Position numbers and translations under genes: made by a program | From: RBG-16-66-20 sp036560705 | GTDB lineage: Bacteria; Pseudomonadota; Gammaproteobacteria; Burkholderiales; SG8-39 | NCBI GenBank assembly: GCA_036560705.1 | Contig: DATBQR010000058.1 | Span: 91,741 to 155,740 of the forward strand | DNA length: 64,000 nt | Direction of reading: 5' to 3' | Part shown: one piece after another, positions 1 to 7,201 of the stretch | How positions within the stretch are numbered: position 1 is the stretch's first letter | Layout: each line of letters begins with the position of its first letter | Notes under the pieces: generated by a model | Told to the model about the DNA's origin: nothing | The model's input: the letters and a program-made list of their open reading frames with translations, nothing else | Databases searched by the model: none

Positions 1-369
1 GACTTCCTTCACCTGCTGCCGATTGCCCTCCAGGGCGCGCCCGCGCGCATCCTCGATGTCCTTCTCGCTGGTAAAGGTGGCGAGCAGGGCGCGGTCGCGG
101 CGGCCCGCCTCCTTGGAAGCGGTTTCCCGCTTCTTGCGGTCGGCTTCCTCGGCCTCCTTCTTGGCGCGTTCGTCCGCGGTCGCCTGCGCGTCGATTTTCT
201 TGACCACCAGGCCCTGCGCGTTCAACTGTTCGATCGGCAGGCCCACGCATTGAGGCGGAATGCTCTGGCCGTAGTACTTCTTGCCGTCCTTGCCGACGCA
301 GCGATAGGACTGCGCCTGCGCGGCCAGCGGCAGGGCGGCGACGAGGACGACGAGAGCGGCGCGCAACAT
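1..369 (-). CDS. DUF4124-like periplasmic protein, 3' truncated by window edge
   Basis: Reading the minus strand from the ATG at 369 gives 123 codons with no stop before the window ends, so the C-terminus is missing. The first ~18 residues (MLRAALVVLVAALPLAAQA) form a clean signal peptide. They are followed by SYRCVGKDGKKYY, which resembles the tyrosine/cysteine start of DUF4124-type proteins. Residues ~55-100 are a charged Lys/Glu/Arg-rich, probably helical coiled segment. A ribosome site (GGGAG) lies a few bases before ATG, and a TAGAAT -10 box lies at 403-398, so the gene appears to be divergently transcribed from pyrE. Function is unknown; envelope location is inferred from the signal peptide. 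Confidence 0.7.
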   Translation of the reverse strand, partial: MLRAALVVLVAALPLAAQAQSYRCVGKDGKKYYGQSIPPQCVGLPIEQLNAQGLVVKKIDAQATADERAKKEAEEADRKKRETASKEAGRRDRALLATFTSEKDIEDARGRALEGNRQQVKEV

Positions 370-440
370 GGGTACTCCCAGTATGGAACCGGCCTTGATT
401 CTAACGCGGCTGCGGCCCCGGGGTTGACCCCACATTGACC

Positions 441-449
441 TGCTAGAAT
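441..449 (+). promoter_or_regulatory. Extended -10 promoter of pyrE
   Basis: TGCTAGAAT is a TGn-extended -10 element with the hexamer at 444-449. No good -35 is seen at 16-18 bp. The pyrE ATG is at 459, only nine bases after the hexamer, so transcription would start zero to three bases before the start codon. Confidence 0.6.
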
Positions 450-458
450 CCGCCCGCC

Positions 459-1148
459 ATGCACTCCGCGGATCGCGCTTTCATCGCAGAAACCACTGCG
501 AAAATGCTTCTCGAAGTGAAGGCGGTGCTGTTTTCCGAGGGCAAGCCCTTCATTTTCACCTCCGGCTGGGCGAGTCCGGTGTACATCGACTGCCGCAAGC
601 TCATTTTTTATCCGCGCATCCGCGCGCAGCTGGTGGATTTCGCCGTCGCCACCCTGGCGCGCGACGCCGGCTTCGAACAGTTCGACGTCATCGCGGGCGG
701 CGAGACCGCCGGCATCCCGTACGCCGCCTGGATCGCCGACCGCCTCGGACTGCCGATGCAGTACATCCGCAAGAAACCGAAGGGCTTCGGCCGCAACGCG
801 CAGATCGAGGGCGACCTCCGCGAGGGGGCGAGGACGCTGCTGGTGGAGGACCTCACCACCGACGGGCGCTCCAAGATCAATTTCTGCAAGGCGCTGCGCG
901 AGGCAGGCGCCGTGGTCGAGCACGTGTTCGTCAACTTCTACTACGACATCTTTCCCGAGTCGAAGAAAGTGATGGGCGAACTGGGCGTGCGCCTGCATCA
1001 CCTCGCCACCTGGTGGGACGTGCTGGGCGTGGTGAAGCAGGGCAACTACCTCGCCTCGGCGCAGATCGGCGAGGTCGAGAAATTCCTCAACGCGCCCGCC
1101 GAGTGGTCCGCCGCGCACGGCGGCGCCGCCAGCTTTCCGAGCGGCTAG
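459..1148 (+). CDS. pyrE: Orotate phosphoribosyltransferase
   Basis: PyrE joins orotate to PRPP to give orotidine 5'-phosphate in the cytosolic UMP pathway. The 229-residue product has the type I phosphoribosyltransferase PRPP loop LLVEDLTTDGRSK (about residues 127-139). Before it come the FTSGWASPVYIDCRK substrate region and the GGETAGIPYAAWIA segment. The length is normal for the alpha/beta-proteobacterial form. ATG at 459 is the first start and has a -10 box just upstream but no Shine-Dalgarno, consistent with a leaderless message. The exonuclease gene begins six bases after the stop, so the two are probably cotranscribed. Confidence 0.93.
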   Translation: MHSADRAFIAETTAKMLLEVKAVLFSEGKPFIFTSGWASPVYIDCRKLIFYPRIRAQLVDFAVATLARDAGFEQFDVIAGGETAGIPYAAWIADRLGLPMQYIRKKPKGFGRNAQIEGDLREGARTLLVEDLTTDGRSKINFCKALREAGAVVEHVFVNFYYDIFPESKKVMGELGVRLHHLATWWDVLGVVKQGNYLASAQIGEVEKFLNAPAEWSAAHGGAASFPSG

Positions 1149-1154
1149 GCTCCC

Positions 1155-1928
1155 TTGAAGGTCATCACCCTAAACGTCAACGGCATCCGGTCCGCGGCGA
1201 AGAAGGGCCTGTACAAATGGCTCGGCGCGCAGAAGGCCGATGTCGTCTGCCTGCAGGAGGTGAAGGCCCACGAGACCGATCTCGAGCCCGCCATGCTCGC
1301 TCCCAAAGGCTACGTGGGCCACTTCCACTGCGCCGAGAAAAAAGGCTATGCCGGCGTCGCGCTCTACAGCCGTGCCGAGCCCGGGTCGGTGGTGAAGGGC
1401 TTCGGCGTGAGGGAGTTCGACGCCGAGGGGCGCTTTCTCGAGGCCAACTACGGAAAGCTGTCGGTGATCTCGCTCTACCTGCCGTCGGGCTCGGCCGGGC
1501 CGCACCGCCAAGCATCAAAATTTCGCTTTTTGGATAAATTTTTTATCCACTTGAAAAGACTTAAAGACAGCGGCCGCGAAATCATCCTCTGCGGCGACTG
1601 GAACATCGCGCACCAGCAGATCGACCTGCGCAACTGGCGCTCCAACCAGAAGAACTCCGGCTTCCTGCCCGAAGAGCGCGCCTGGCTGACGCGGGTATTC
1701 GAGGAGGTCGGCTTCGTCGACGTCTTCCGGACGCTGAACAAGAAGCCCGACCAGTACACCTGGTGGTCCAATCGCGGTCAGGCCTGGGCCAACAACGTCG
1801 GCTGGCGCATCGACTACCAGATCGCCACGCCGGGCGTGGCGGCGACGGCGCAGCGCGAGTCGATTTACCTGAAAAAACGCTTCAGCGACCACGCGCCGCT
1901 GATCATCGACTACCGCTGGAAGCTCTGA
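1155..1928 (+). CDS. xth: Exodeoxyribonuclease III (AP endonuclease family)
   Basis: This is a Mg-dependent exonuclease/AP endonuclease of the ExoIII (EEP) fold used in base-excision repair. It starts MKVITLNVNGIRS, the usual N-terminal beta strand with its Asn ligand. The metal Glu is in VCLQEVKA (~residue 35), the catalytic Asp-Asn pair in CGDWNIAH (~145-152), YTWWSNRG follows, and FSDHAPL carries the terminal Asp-His pair. 257 residues is typical. The start is TTG, six bases after pyrE stops. Codons at about 1514-1566 are strikingly AT-rich compared with the flanks (residues KFRFLDKFFIHLKRLK), one of several such islands in the window. Confidence 0.9.
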   Translation: MKVITLNVNGIRSAAKKGLYKWLGAQKADVVCLQEVKAHETDLEPAMLAPKGYVGHFHCAEKKGYAGVALYSRAEPGSVVKGFGVREFDAEGRFLEANYGKLSVISLYLPSGSAGPHRQASKFRFLDKFFIHLKRLKDSGREIILCGDWNIAHQQIDLRNWRSNQKNSGFLPEERAWLTRVFEEVGFVDVFRTLNKKPDQYTWWSNRGQAWANNVGWRIDYQIATPGVAATAQRESIYLKKRFSDHAPLIIDYRWKL

Positions 1929-1959
1929 ACTCCTAGGCCGGGCCGAGCGCGCGCCGCAG

Positions 1960-2250
1960 TCAGGCCGGCACTTGGCGCCGGTTTCGCCGGCGGTCGAGCC
2001 ACCAGGCGAGCACCGGCAGTACCGCGAAGCCGCCCGGCATCACGATGATCACGAGATAAGGCGAGATCCTGGAGAGGCGCCGGAGGTGGGCGCGGATCTG
2101 GGCGAGTTCCTCCTGCGTCCATTTCTGCTTGTTGCGCCGTCGCATCAGCACCGGCATCAGCCCTTTCACCTGGGACATCTCGGAGAGCAGGTATTTGCGC
2201 TCGCGCTCGGCGAGCTCGAACGCGCGGCGGACCGGCACGAGGGCGCGCAT
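1960..2250 (-). CDS. Small conserved membrane-associated protein, unknown
   Basis: A 96-residue protein starting at ATG 2250 (MRALVPVRRAFELAERERK), five bases after the YqjK-like gene stops. The first half is charged and helical. Residues ~63-85 (SPYLVIIVMPGGFAVLPVLAWW) form one hydrophobic segment with a Pro-Gly-Gly kink, followed by a basic tail DRRRNRRQ. The pattern faintly recalls the motif region of LETM1-like proteins, but that is a weak resemblance. Its position as the last gene after DUF883-YqjE-YqjK suggests a related membrane role. An upstream in-frame start would overlap the previous gene, so the ATG at 2250 is preferred. Confidence 0.55.
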   Translation of the reverse strand: MRALVPVRRAFELAERERKYLLSEMSQVKGLMPVLMRRRNKQKWTQEELAQIRAHLRRLSRISPYLVIIVMPGGFAVLPVLAWWLDRRRNRRQVPA

Positions 2251-2255
2251 GCCGG

Positions 2256-2588
2256 CTACTTCGGCGCGCCGGCCGGCGCGGCCGCGGCAAAACGCTGCCA
2301 CCAGCCGTACGCGCCGCGATAAAGGCGCCACAGCGACCAGCCCCTGGCAAGCCAGCCGATCGCGCGCCGCGGCCGCAGCGCGGCCAGCAGGGTTACTCCG
2401 AAAACGGCGAGCAAAGGATGGTGCCGCGCTTCTTCCAGCGCGCGGAGCGCCGCGCGGAAAAGGGAAACCGAGAGGAAGGCTGCACCGTCCGCGGGGGCCA
2501 GCAGCGCGGCGATGGCCGCGCGCTCTTCCCGCGCGCGCGCCACCAGGCGCGCGCGGCTCTCGGCTAGGGCAAGAAGACGTTGGCGCAT
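2256..2588 (-). CDS. YqjK-like protein
   Basis: About 110 residues, starting MRQRLLALAESRARL at an ATG that shares its A with the TGA of the preceding YqjE-like gene (TGATG). The first 30 residues are Arg/Ala-rich and helical. A hydrophobic stretch (HHPLLAVFGVTLLAALRPRR) lies near residues 57-75, and the C-terminus is aromatic (GWSLWRLYRGAYGWW). Size, composition and especially the gene order DUF883, YqjE, YqjK match the E. coli elaB/yqjD-yqjE-yqjK arrangement. That arrangement is linked to ribosome and membrane association in stationary phase; here this is inference from context. Molecular function is unknown. Confidence 0.6.
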   Translation of the reverse strand: MRQRLLALAESRARLVARAREERAAIAALLAPADGAAFLSVSLFRAALRALEEARHHPLLAVFGVTLLAALRPRRAIGWLARGWSLWRLYRGAYGWWQRFAAAAPAGAPK

Positions 2589-2944
2589 CAGGGCTGGCCC
2601 AGCGTGTCCCGGTCGCGCTCGAGTTCGGCCAGCGTCGCGGCGAGGAGTTTCGGCCGCTCGCGCAGGCGCAGGCGGGCGATCAGCGCGGCGCCAGCGCCGA
2701 TGGAAACGAACAGCGCCGCGAGCAATCCCGCGGCGAGCAGGCGGTTGGAGTCCCAGAACAGCAGCACCACCAGCACCGCGGCGAACACCAGCGCGACCCC
2801 GAGGAAGAACAGCGCCACGGCGAGCCAGACCAGGATCTCGACCAGGCGCAGCGCCTGCTCTTCCAGCTCGGTGGCGGCGAGCCGCGTGCGCGTCAGGGCG
2901 AACGACAGCAGCGTGCGAGCTAACTCCCTGACCGGGCCGAGCAT
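2588..2944 (-). CDS. YqjE-like phage holin family membrane protein (DUF1469)
   Basis: 118 residues with an amphipathic N-terminus (MLGPVRELARTLLSFALTR). Two adjacent membrane helices follow, at ~35-60 (LVEILVWLAVALFFLGVALV) and ~68-90 (LLAAGLLAALFVSIGAGAAL), then a charged tail ending in RDRDTLGQP. This is the YqjE/phage-holin-superfamily III topology. The gene lies 36 bases after the DUF883 gene and is translationally coupled to the YqjK-like gene. The family is found in the inner membrane of proteobacteria; despite the name there is no evidence of phage origin here. Confidence 0.75.
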   Translation of the reverse strand: MLGPVRELARTLLSFALTRTRLAATELEEQALRLVEILVWLAVALFFLGVALVFAAVLVVLLFWDSNRLLAAGLLAALFVSIGAGAALIARLRLRERPKLLAATLAELERDRDTLGQP

Positions 2945-2980
2945 GGACTGTTCCTCGAAGCCCGGGGGATGAGCGAAAGG

Positions 2981-3295
2981 TCAGCGGCGGCTGATGAGGA
3001 TGCCGAGCAGCAGGCCGGCGCCGGCGGCGATGCCGACTGCCTTCCACGGATGGTCCTCGACGAACTCGTCGGTCGCCTTGGCGGCTTCCTTGGTTTTCAC
3101 GAGCAGCGCGCGCTCGGCGTCGCCCAGCTTCACCTTGGCGGAGGCCAGCGATGCCTGGATGCGCTCGCGCGCGGCGGTGACTTTTTCGCCGGCCTGCGAG
3201 GCGGTGGCGCGCAGCAGTTCCTCGGCATCGGCGACCACCACTTTCAGGTCGGCGACAAGTTTTTCTTTGCTCACATCGGCGGATTGGGCGCTCAT
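2981..3295 (-). CDS. DUF883 (ElaB/YqjD/YgaM) family protein
   Basis: 104 residues starting MSAQSADVSKEKLVADLKVV. A long helical body (~10-80) is followed by the signature C-terminal membrane anchor DHPWKAVGIAAGAGLLLGI with terminal ISRR. The WKAVGIAAGAG motif is diagnostic for the ElaB/YqjD family, whose members attach ribosomes or stress proteins to the inner membrane in stationary phase. It is the first gene of a four-gene minus-strand operon (DUF883-YqjE-YqjK-unknown). The ATG at 3295 is chosen because the longer reading frame upstream has no family similarity and overlaps the divergent promoter region. Confidence 0.85.
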   Translation of the reverse strand: MSAQSADVSKEKLVADLKVVVADAEELLRATASQAGEKVTAARERIQASLASAKVKLGDAERALLVKTKEAAKATDEFVEDHPWKAVGIAAGAGLLLGILISRR

Positions 3296-3436
3296 TTCCG
3301 GACTTCCTGAATGTGCTTGGGGGGAGGGGAGGCTACCGGTTTTTCCACCTGCTGGCAACGGAAAAGGGAGCGCCGCGAAGAGGCGCGAGAGGGCATCCAC
3401 AGAGGGCATCCGCGGGGCCGGGTAAGATGCGCCCCG

Positions 3437-4684
3437 ATGGCGCTCGCCGACTACGCCGCAGCGTTCCGCAGCCGCAAGATCGGCCTGCTGCTGCTGCTCG
3501 GTTTTGCCTCCGGCCTGCCGCTCGCCCTCACCGCCGGCACGCTGCAGGCCTGGCTCGCTTCCGCGAACGTCGACATCGTCGCCATCGGCTGGTTCGCGCT
3601 CGTCGGCCAGCCCTACACCTACAAATTCCTCTGGGCGCCGGTCATGGACCGCTACGCGCTGTCTTTCCTCGGCCGGCGCAGGGGCTGGCTGCTCGTGACG
3701 CAGCTGCTGCTCGCGGCGGCGATCGCCTTCATGGGCACGCTCACGCCCGCGGACTCGGCCTGGCTGCTGAGCGGCACTGCGCTCAGCGTGGCGTTCCTGT
3801 CCGCCTCGCAGGACATCGTCTTCGACGCGCTGCGCGCCGACTGGCTGGAGCGCGAAGAGCGCGGCACGGGCGCAGCGGTGTCGGTGTTCGGCTACCGGAT
3901 CGCCATGCTGGTGTCCGGCGCCGGCGCGCTGATCCTCGCCGACCAATGGTTGGGCTGGCAGATGACCTACTGGCTGATGGCCGCATTGATGGGCATCGGC
4001 ATGCTGGCGACCTGGCTGGTGGTCGAGCCCGAGCCAAAGGGCGCGGCGCCGAAAACGCTGGACGATGCGGTGGTGAAGCCGTTCGCCGAATTCTTCTCGC
4101 GGGAAGGTGCGATCGCGATGCTGCTCCTCGTCGTCCTCTACAAGCTCGGCGACGCCTTCGCGGGCAATCTCACCACCACCTTCCTCCTGCGCGGACCGGG
4201 CTTCTCCCTCACCGAGATCGGCGCCATCAACAAGGGCTTCGGCCTCGTCGCGACCATCGTCGGCGCGCTCGCCGGCGGCGCGCTGATGGCGAAGATGCGC
4301 CTGTACCGCGCGCTGCTGATCTTCGGGCTGCTGCAGGCGCTCACCAACCTCGGCTTCATGCTGCTTGCCGCGAGCGGCAAGAGCTATGCACTGATGATCA
4401 CGGTCATCGGCCTGGAGAACCTGTGCGGCGGCATGGGCACCGCTGCCTACGTCGCGCTGCTGATGGCGCTTTGCGACCGGCGCTTCTCCGCCACCCAGTA
4501 CGCATTGCTGAGCGCGCTGTCGGCGGTCGGCCGCGTCTACGTTGGTCCGGCCGCCGGCTATCTGGTCGCCGGTTTCGGCTGGCAGCTGTTCTTCCTGTTC
4601 ACCTTTTTCATCGCGCTGCCGGGGTTGGCGCTGCTGATCTCGATGCGCGGCCGCATCGAGGCGCTCGATGCCCGGCCTACTTGA
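3437..4684 (+). CDS. AmpG-like muropeptide MFS permease
   Basis: A 415-residue, ~12-helix major facilitator. The N-terminus (FRSRKIGLLLLLGFASGLPL, then LTAGTLQAWL) and the YTYKFLWAPVMDRY motif of the second loop match AmpG, which imports anhydro-muropeptides for cell-wall recycling. SASQDIVFDALRADWL carries the conserved helix-5 acidic pattern of that family. The longer reading frame upstream is not family-like. ATG 3437 lies eight bases after a TAAGAT -10 box (3423-3428), so the transcript would be nearly leaderless. The 3' end overlaps the convergent SnoaL-like pseudogene by eight bases. Confidence 0.82.
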   Translation: MALADYAAAFRSRKIGLLLLLGFASGLPLALTAGTLQAWLASANVDIVAIGWFALVGQPYTYKFLWAPVMDRYALSFLGRRRGWLLVTQLLLAAAIAFMGTLTPADSAWLLSGTALSVAFLSASQDIVFDALRADWLEREERGTGAAVSVFGYRIAMLVSGAGALILADQWLGWQMTYWLMAALMGIGMLATWLVVEPEPKGAAPKTLDDAVVKPFAEFFSREGAIAMLLLVVLYKLGDAFAGNLTTTFLLRGPGFSLTEIGAINKGFGLVATIVGALAGGALMAKMRLYRALLIFGLLQALTNLGFMLLAASGKSYALMITVIGLENLCGGMGTAAYVALLMALCDRRFSATQYALLSALSAVGRVYVGPAAGYLVAGFGWQLFFLFTFFIALPGLALLISMRGRIEALDARPT

Positions 4685-4983
4685 CCGCGGGATCCCAGTG
4701 CTCGGCGATCTTGCCGTCGACGATGCGGAACATGTCGAACCAGGTGGTGGTGTACTTCTTTGACGGGTCGCTGGGTTCCGGGTATTCGCGCACGAACACC
4801 ATCGTCACCAGATCGCCGTCTGCGGTCATCGCCACCAGCGGCGCCTTGACCTTAGGCTCGATCGGCGTGGGCTTGCGGACTTTCGTGAAGAAATCGATGA
4901 ACGCCTGGCGCCCGGTGGGCACGCGAGGGTTGTGCTGGATGTAGTTCTAGTGGGGCCGCGAAAGCCAGGACCGTTTTCTTCAT
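4677..4983 (-). pseudogene. Decayed SnoaL-like (NTF2-fold) secreted protein
   Basis: Reading from the ATG at 4983 gives a signal-peptide start (MKKTVLAFAAP) preceded by a good ribosome site (AAGGGGAATCACG). The frame then runs into unrelated sequence. In the +1 frame, after a TAG near 4950, comes NYIQHNPRVPTGRQAFIDFF, continuing to the natural C-terminus (FRIVDGKIAEHWDPAVK), which is typical of SnoaL-like proteins. So both ends of one gene survive, but roughly 50-60 codons between them are missing and the frame is broken. A residual 81-codon frame from GTG 4922 could be made but would lack half the fold. It sits at the end of the metX-metW-DUF488 run. Confidence 0.75.
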
Positions 4984-4995
4984 CGTGATTCCCCT

Positions 4996-5382
4996 TCAGG
5001 AAACTTTTGCGCCATGTTCCTTCAGCAGCTGGCGCAGGATGGACCGGTGGCAGCGCGATTCGTCTTCACAGTAGCAGCCGACCGAAAAATCCGTTTCGCG
5101 CGAAAGCGCCGCAAGCAGGTCCAGCAGCCGGCTGGCCGCAGGCGCCGCCATCTCCTTCGTGTAACGCCTGGCGAAGACCTTCCATTCCGCGTCCGAGTCC
5201 GCTTTTTGCGCGAGCTTCACCGTCGCCTCGCTCGGCGAGAGATCCGGCAGCCAGACGTCGTACCAGTTGCCGGAGGCGAATTTTTCCTTCGGCACCCCGC
5301 GCGGCGGGCGGCGCACCGTGCCGATGCGCAATCCTTCGCCGGATAGTCTCGGCGTGCCGAGGCGGACAATTCTTGCCGTCAT
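4996..5382 (-). CDS. DUF488 family protein (YeaO-like)
   Basis: 128 residues with the DUF488 signatures: an early GTPRLSGEGLRIGTVRRPPRG, the central NWYDVWLPDLSPSEA, the aromatic WKVFARRYTKEM, and the Cys/His-containing SVGCYCEDESRCHRSIL near the C-terminus. The cysteine/histidine cluster is conserved in this family and suggests a nucleophile or metal site, but no reaction is established. It begins 16 bases after metW and so is probably in the SAM-II-controlled transcript. A link to sulfur chemistry is only suggested by position. Confidence 0.85.
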   Translation of the reverse strand: MTARIVRLGTPRLSGEGLRIGTVRRPPRGVPKEKFASGNWYDVWLPDLSPSEATVKLAQKADSDAEWKVFARRYTKEMAAPAASRLLDLLAALSRETDFSVGCYCEDESRCHRSILRQLLKEHGAKVS

Positions 5383-5398
5383 CAGGGTGCGAAGGGGC

Positions 5399-5974
5399 CT
5401 AGGCGCTGACGCGGTAGACGGCCAGGCTGCCGAACAGGTTCGGCAGGACGCTCACCGGGTTGCCGTCTGTCAGCACCTGCCGCTCGAGGATGCGCAGGCC
5501 GAGCCTGGCGCACAGGGCCTCGAAATCCACCAGCGTGCAGTGGTGGACGTTGGGCGTGTCGTACCACTGGTAGGGCAGCTCTCGCGATACCGGCATGTGG
5601 CCGGCGAAGGTGATCTGGATGCGCGCCTTCCAGAAGCCGAAGTTCGGAAACGACACGATCGCCTCGCGCCCCACGCGCAGCATGTCGCGCAGCAGCGGTT
5701 CCTGGCGATGGATTGCCTGCAGCGTCTCCGAGAGGATGACGAAGTCGAAGGAGCCGTCCTGGAACGCCGACAGGCCGTCCTCCAGGTCCATCTGCAGCAC
5801 GTTGACGTCGTTGCGGATGCATTCGAGCACCTTGGCGTCGTCGATTTCGACGCCGTAGCCCGGCGCCTGCCGCGCCTGCCACAGGTGCTTTAGCAGCGCG
5901 CCGTTGCCGCAGCCGAGATCCAGCACCCGGGCTCCCGGCGTCACCCAGCGCGCGATGGTGTCGGCCTCGGTCAC
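5399..5974 (-). CDS. metW: Methionine biosynthesis protein MetW
   Basis: MetW partners MetX in betaproteobacterial methionine synthesis. It has a class I methyltransferase fold, and its exact role with MetX is still debated. The 191-residue product has the SAM-motif ARVLDLGCGNGALLKHL (~residues 14-30) and the MetW-specific segments GVEIDDAKVLECIRNDVNVL, SETLQAIHRQEPLL and SFPNFGFWKARI. Start GTG 5974 overlaps the metX stop codon (CTGTGACC, four-base GTGA overlap), a clear case of translational coupling. Stop at 5399 is followed 16 bases later by the DUF488 gene. Confidence 0.93.
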   Translation of the reverse strand: MTEADTIARWVTPGARVLDLGCGNGALLKHLWQARQAPGYGVEIDDAKVLECIRNDVNVLQMDLEDGLSAFQDGSFDFVILSETLQAIHRQEPLLRDMLRVGREAIVSFPNFGFWKARIQITFAGHMPVSRELPYQWYDTPNVHHCTLVDFEALCARLGLRILERQVLTDGNPVSVLPNLFGSLAVYRVSA

Positions 5975-7077
5975 AGCGCGATGTTGCCGAAGTAGGCGCG
6001 CAGCGCGCCGAAGTAGCGCGGGTCGTCCAGCAGGAAGGCGTCGTGCCCCTGCGGCGCGTCGATCTCCAGGTAGGAGAGCACGCGCTTGTTGTCCAGCAGC
6101 GCCCTTACGATCTCGCGCGAGCGCGCCGACGAGAAGCGCCAGTCCGAGGTGAACGACACGACGAGGAAATCGGCCTGCGCGCGCGCGAACGCGGCCGACA
6201 GGTCGCCGCCGTAGTCCGCCGCCGGGTCGTAGTAGTCGAGCGCCTTGGTGATGCGCAGGTAGGTGTTGGCGTCGAAGTAGGAGGAGAACTTGTCGCCCTG
6301 GTGGCGCAGGTAGGACTCGATCTCGAAGTCGACGTCGAAATCGAAGCCGGGCGCCGCGCGGCGCAGCACGCGGCCGAATTTCTCCATCATCGCGTCGTCC
6401 GACAGGTAGGTGATGTGGCCGATCATGCGCGCGATGCGCAGGCCGCGGCGCGGCACCACGCCCTTGTCGTAGTAGTGGCCGCCGTGGAAATCCGGGTCGG
6501 TCATGATCGCCTGGCGCGCCACCTCGTTGAAGGCGATGTTCTGCGCCGACAGGCGCGGCGTCGCGGCGATGACGATCGAATGGCGCACGCGCTGCGGGAA
6601 GGACAGCGCCCACTGCAGCGCCTGCATGGCGCCCAGGCTGCCGCCCATCACCGCGGCGAAGCGCGCGATGCCGAGGCGGTCGGCCAGGCGGGCCTGCGCG
6701 GCGACCCAGTCCTCCACCGTCACCACCGGGAAATCCGCGCCCCAGGGCCTGCCGGTGGCCGGGTTGATCGAGGTCGGCCCGGTCGAGCCGAAGCAGGAGC
6801 CGATGTAGTTGTTGCCGATGACGAAGAATTTGTCGGTATCCAGCGGCTTGCCGGGCCCGACCATGTTGTCCCACCAGCCGAGGTTGTCCGGCTCGCCGGC
6901 GTAGGTGCCGGCGACATGATGCGAGGCGTTCAGCGCATGGCAGACGAGCACGGCGTTCGAGCGGGCCGCATTCAGTTCCCCATACGTCTCGTAGGCGATC
7001 TCGAATTCGGGCAGCACCGCGCCGCTCGACAATTTGAGCGGTTCGGTGAATTTCGCCTTGCGCGCCTCGACGATCAC
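5971..7077 (-). CDS. metX: Homoserine O-acyltransferase MetX
   Basis: Acylates homoserine with acetyl- or succinyl-CoA, the committed step to homocysteine and methionine. It has an alpha/beta-hydrolase fold: nucleophile elbow GGSLGAMQALQW (Ser ~147), the NNYIGSCFGSTGP oxyanion segment (~89-101), an Asp around residue 300-315, and catalytic His in APQGHDAF (~345). About 368 residues. GTG 7077 is preferred because GGGG lies six bases before it. A TTG at 7089 in the same frame would be initiated inside the terminator U-tract. Expression should be controlled by the SAM-II riboswitch and terminator immediately upstream. Confidence 0.92.
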   Translation of the reverse strand: MIVEARKAKFTEPLKLSSGAVLPEFEIAYETYGELNAARSNAVLVCHALNASHHVAGTYAGEPDNLGWWDNMVGPGKPLDTDKFFVIGNNYIGSCFGSTGPTSINPATGRPWGADFPVVTVEDWVAAQARLADRLGIARFAAVMGGSLGAMQALQWALSFPQRVRHSIVIAATPRLSAQNIAFNEVARQAIMTDPDFHGGHYYDKGVVPRRGLRIARMIGHITYLSDDAMMEKFGRVLRRAAPGFDFDVDFEIESYLRHQGDKFSSYFDANTYLRITKALDYYDPAADYGGDLSAAFARAQADFLVVSFTSDWRFSSARSREIVRALLDNKRVLSYLEIDAPQGHDAFLLDDPRYFGALRAYFGNIAL

Positions 7078-7087
7078 GCCGTGCCCC

Positions 7088-7126
7088 AAAAGAAAAACCC
7101 GTTCAGCTTGCGCAGAAACGGGTTTT
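7088..7126 (-). terminator. Intrinsic terminator in the metX leader
   Basis: On the minus strand a 10-bp stem, AAAACCCGTT (7126-7117) with AACGGGTTTT (7103-7094), closes a 13-base loop and is followed by TTTTTCTTTT ending at 7088, just before metX. The loop and the first bases of the 3' arm (7112-7101) are a perfect 12-base complement of part of the upstream aptamer (7174-7163), giving an evident antiterminator. Confidence 0.8.
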
Positions 7127-7133
7127 GGCGACT

Positions 7134-7190
7134 CGTCTCTTTAGCGGAATTTGTAGAGCGCCCGCAAGCTGAACCTCAAATCGGCGCTGA
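7134..7190 (-). promoter_or_regulatory. SAM-II (metA/SAM_alpha) riboswitch aptamer
   Basis: In transcript order the sequence shows stem GCGCC (7187-7183), then GATTTG, then a GCTTGC element, the closing strand GGGCGC (7163-7158), a TACAAAT segment and CGCTAAAGA (ending ~7134). Stem, GATTT, GCTTGC, AAAT and GCTAAA in this order and spacing are the conserved parts of the compact SAM-II pseudoknot. The gene downstream is metX, the classic SAM-II target. SAM-II is best known from alphaproteobacteria, so finding it in a betaproteobacterial metX leader is notable. SAM binding should repress metX. Confidence 0.8.
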
Positions 7191-7195
7191 CGGGC

Positions 7196-7201
7196 ATTAT
7201 A
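7196..7201 (-). promoter_or_regulatory. -10 box of the metX leader promoter
   Basis: A perfect TATAAT on the minus strand sits six bases before the predicted aptamer, so the transcript would begin at the riboswitch itself. It overlaps the last codons of the upstream CoA-transferase gene. No strong -35 is visible 16-18 bp further up (best TGATCG-like). Confidence 0.65.

Noticed and set aside
2588..2944. Possible prophage, because of a holin-family protein (also 46645-46986)
   Set aside because: Both are chromosomal holin-like families found in stable operons (YqjE; ahcY neighbour). No other phage genes are present.
5399..6874. 491-codon frame apparently fusing extra sequence to MetW
   Set aside because: The upstream part is a shifted reading of metX. 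MetW starts at GTG 5974 overlapping the metX stop.
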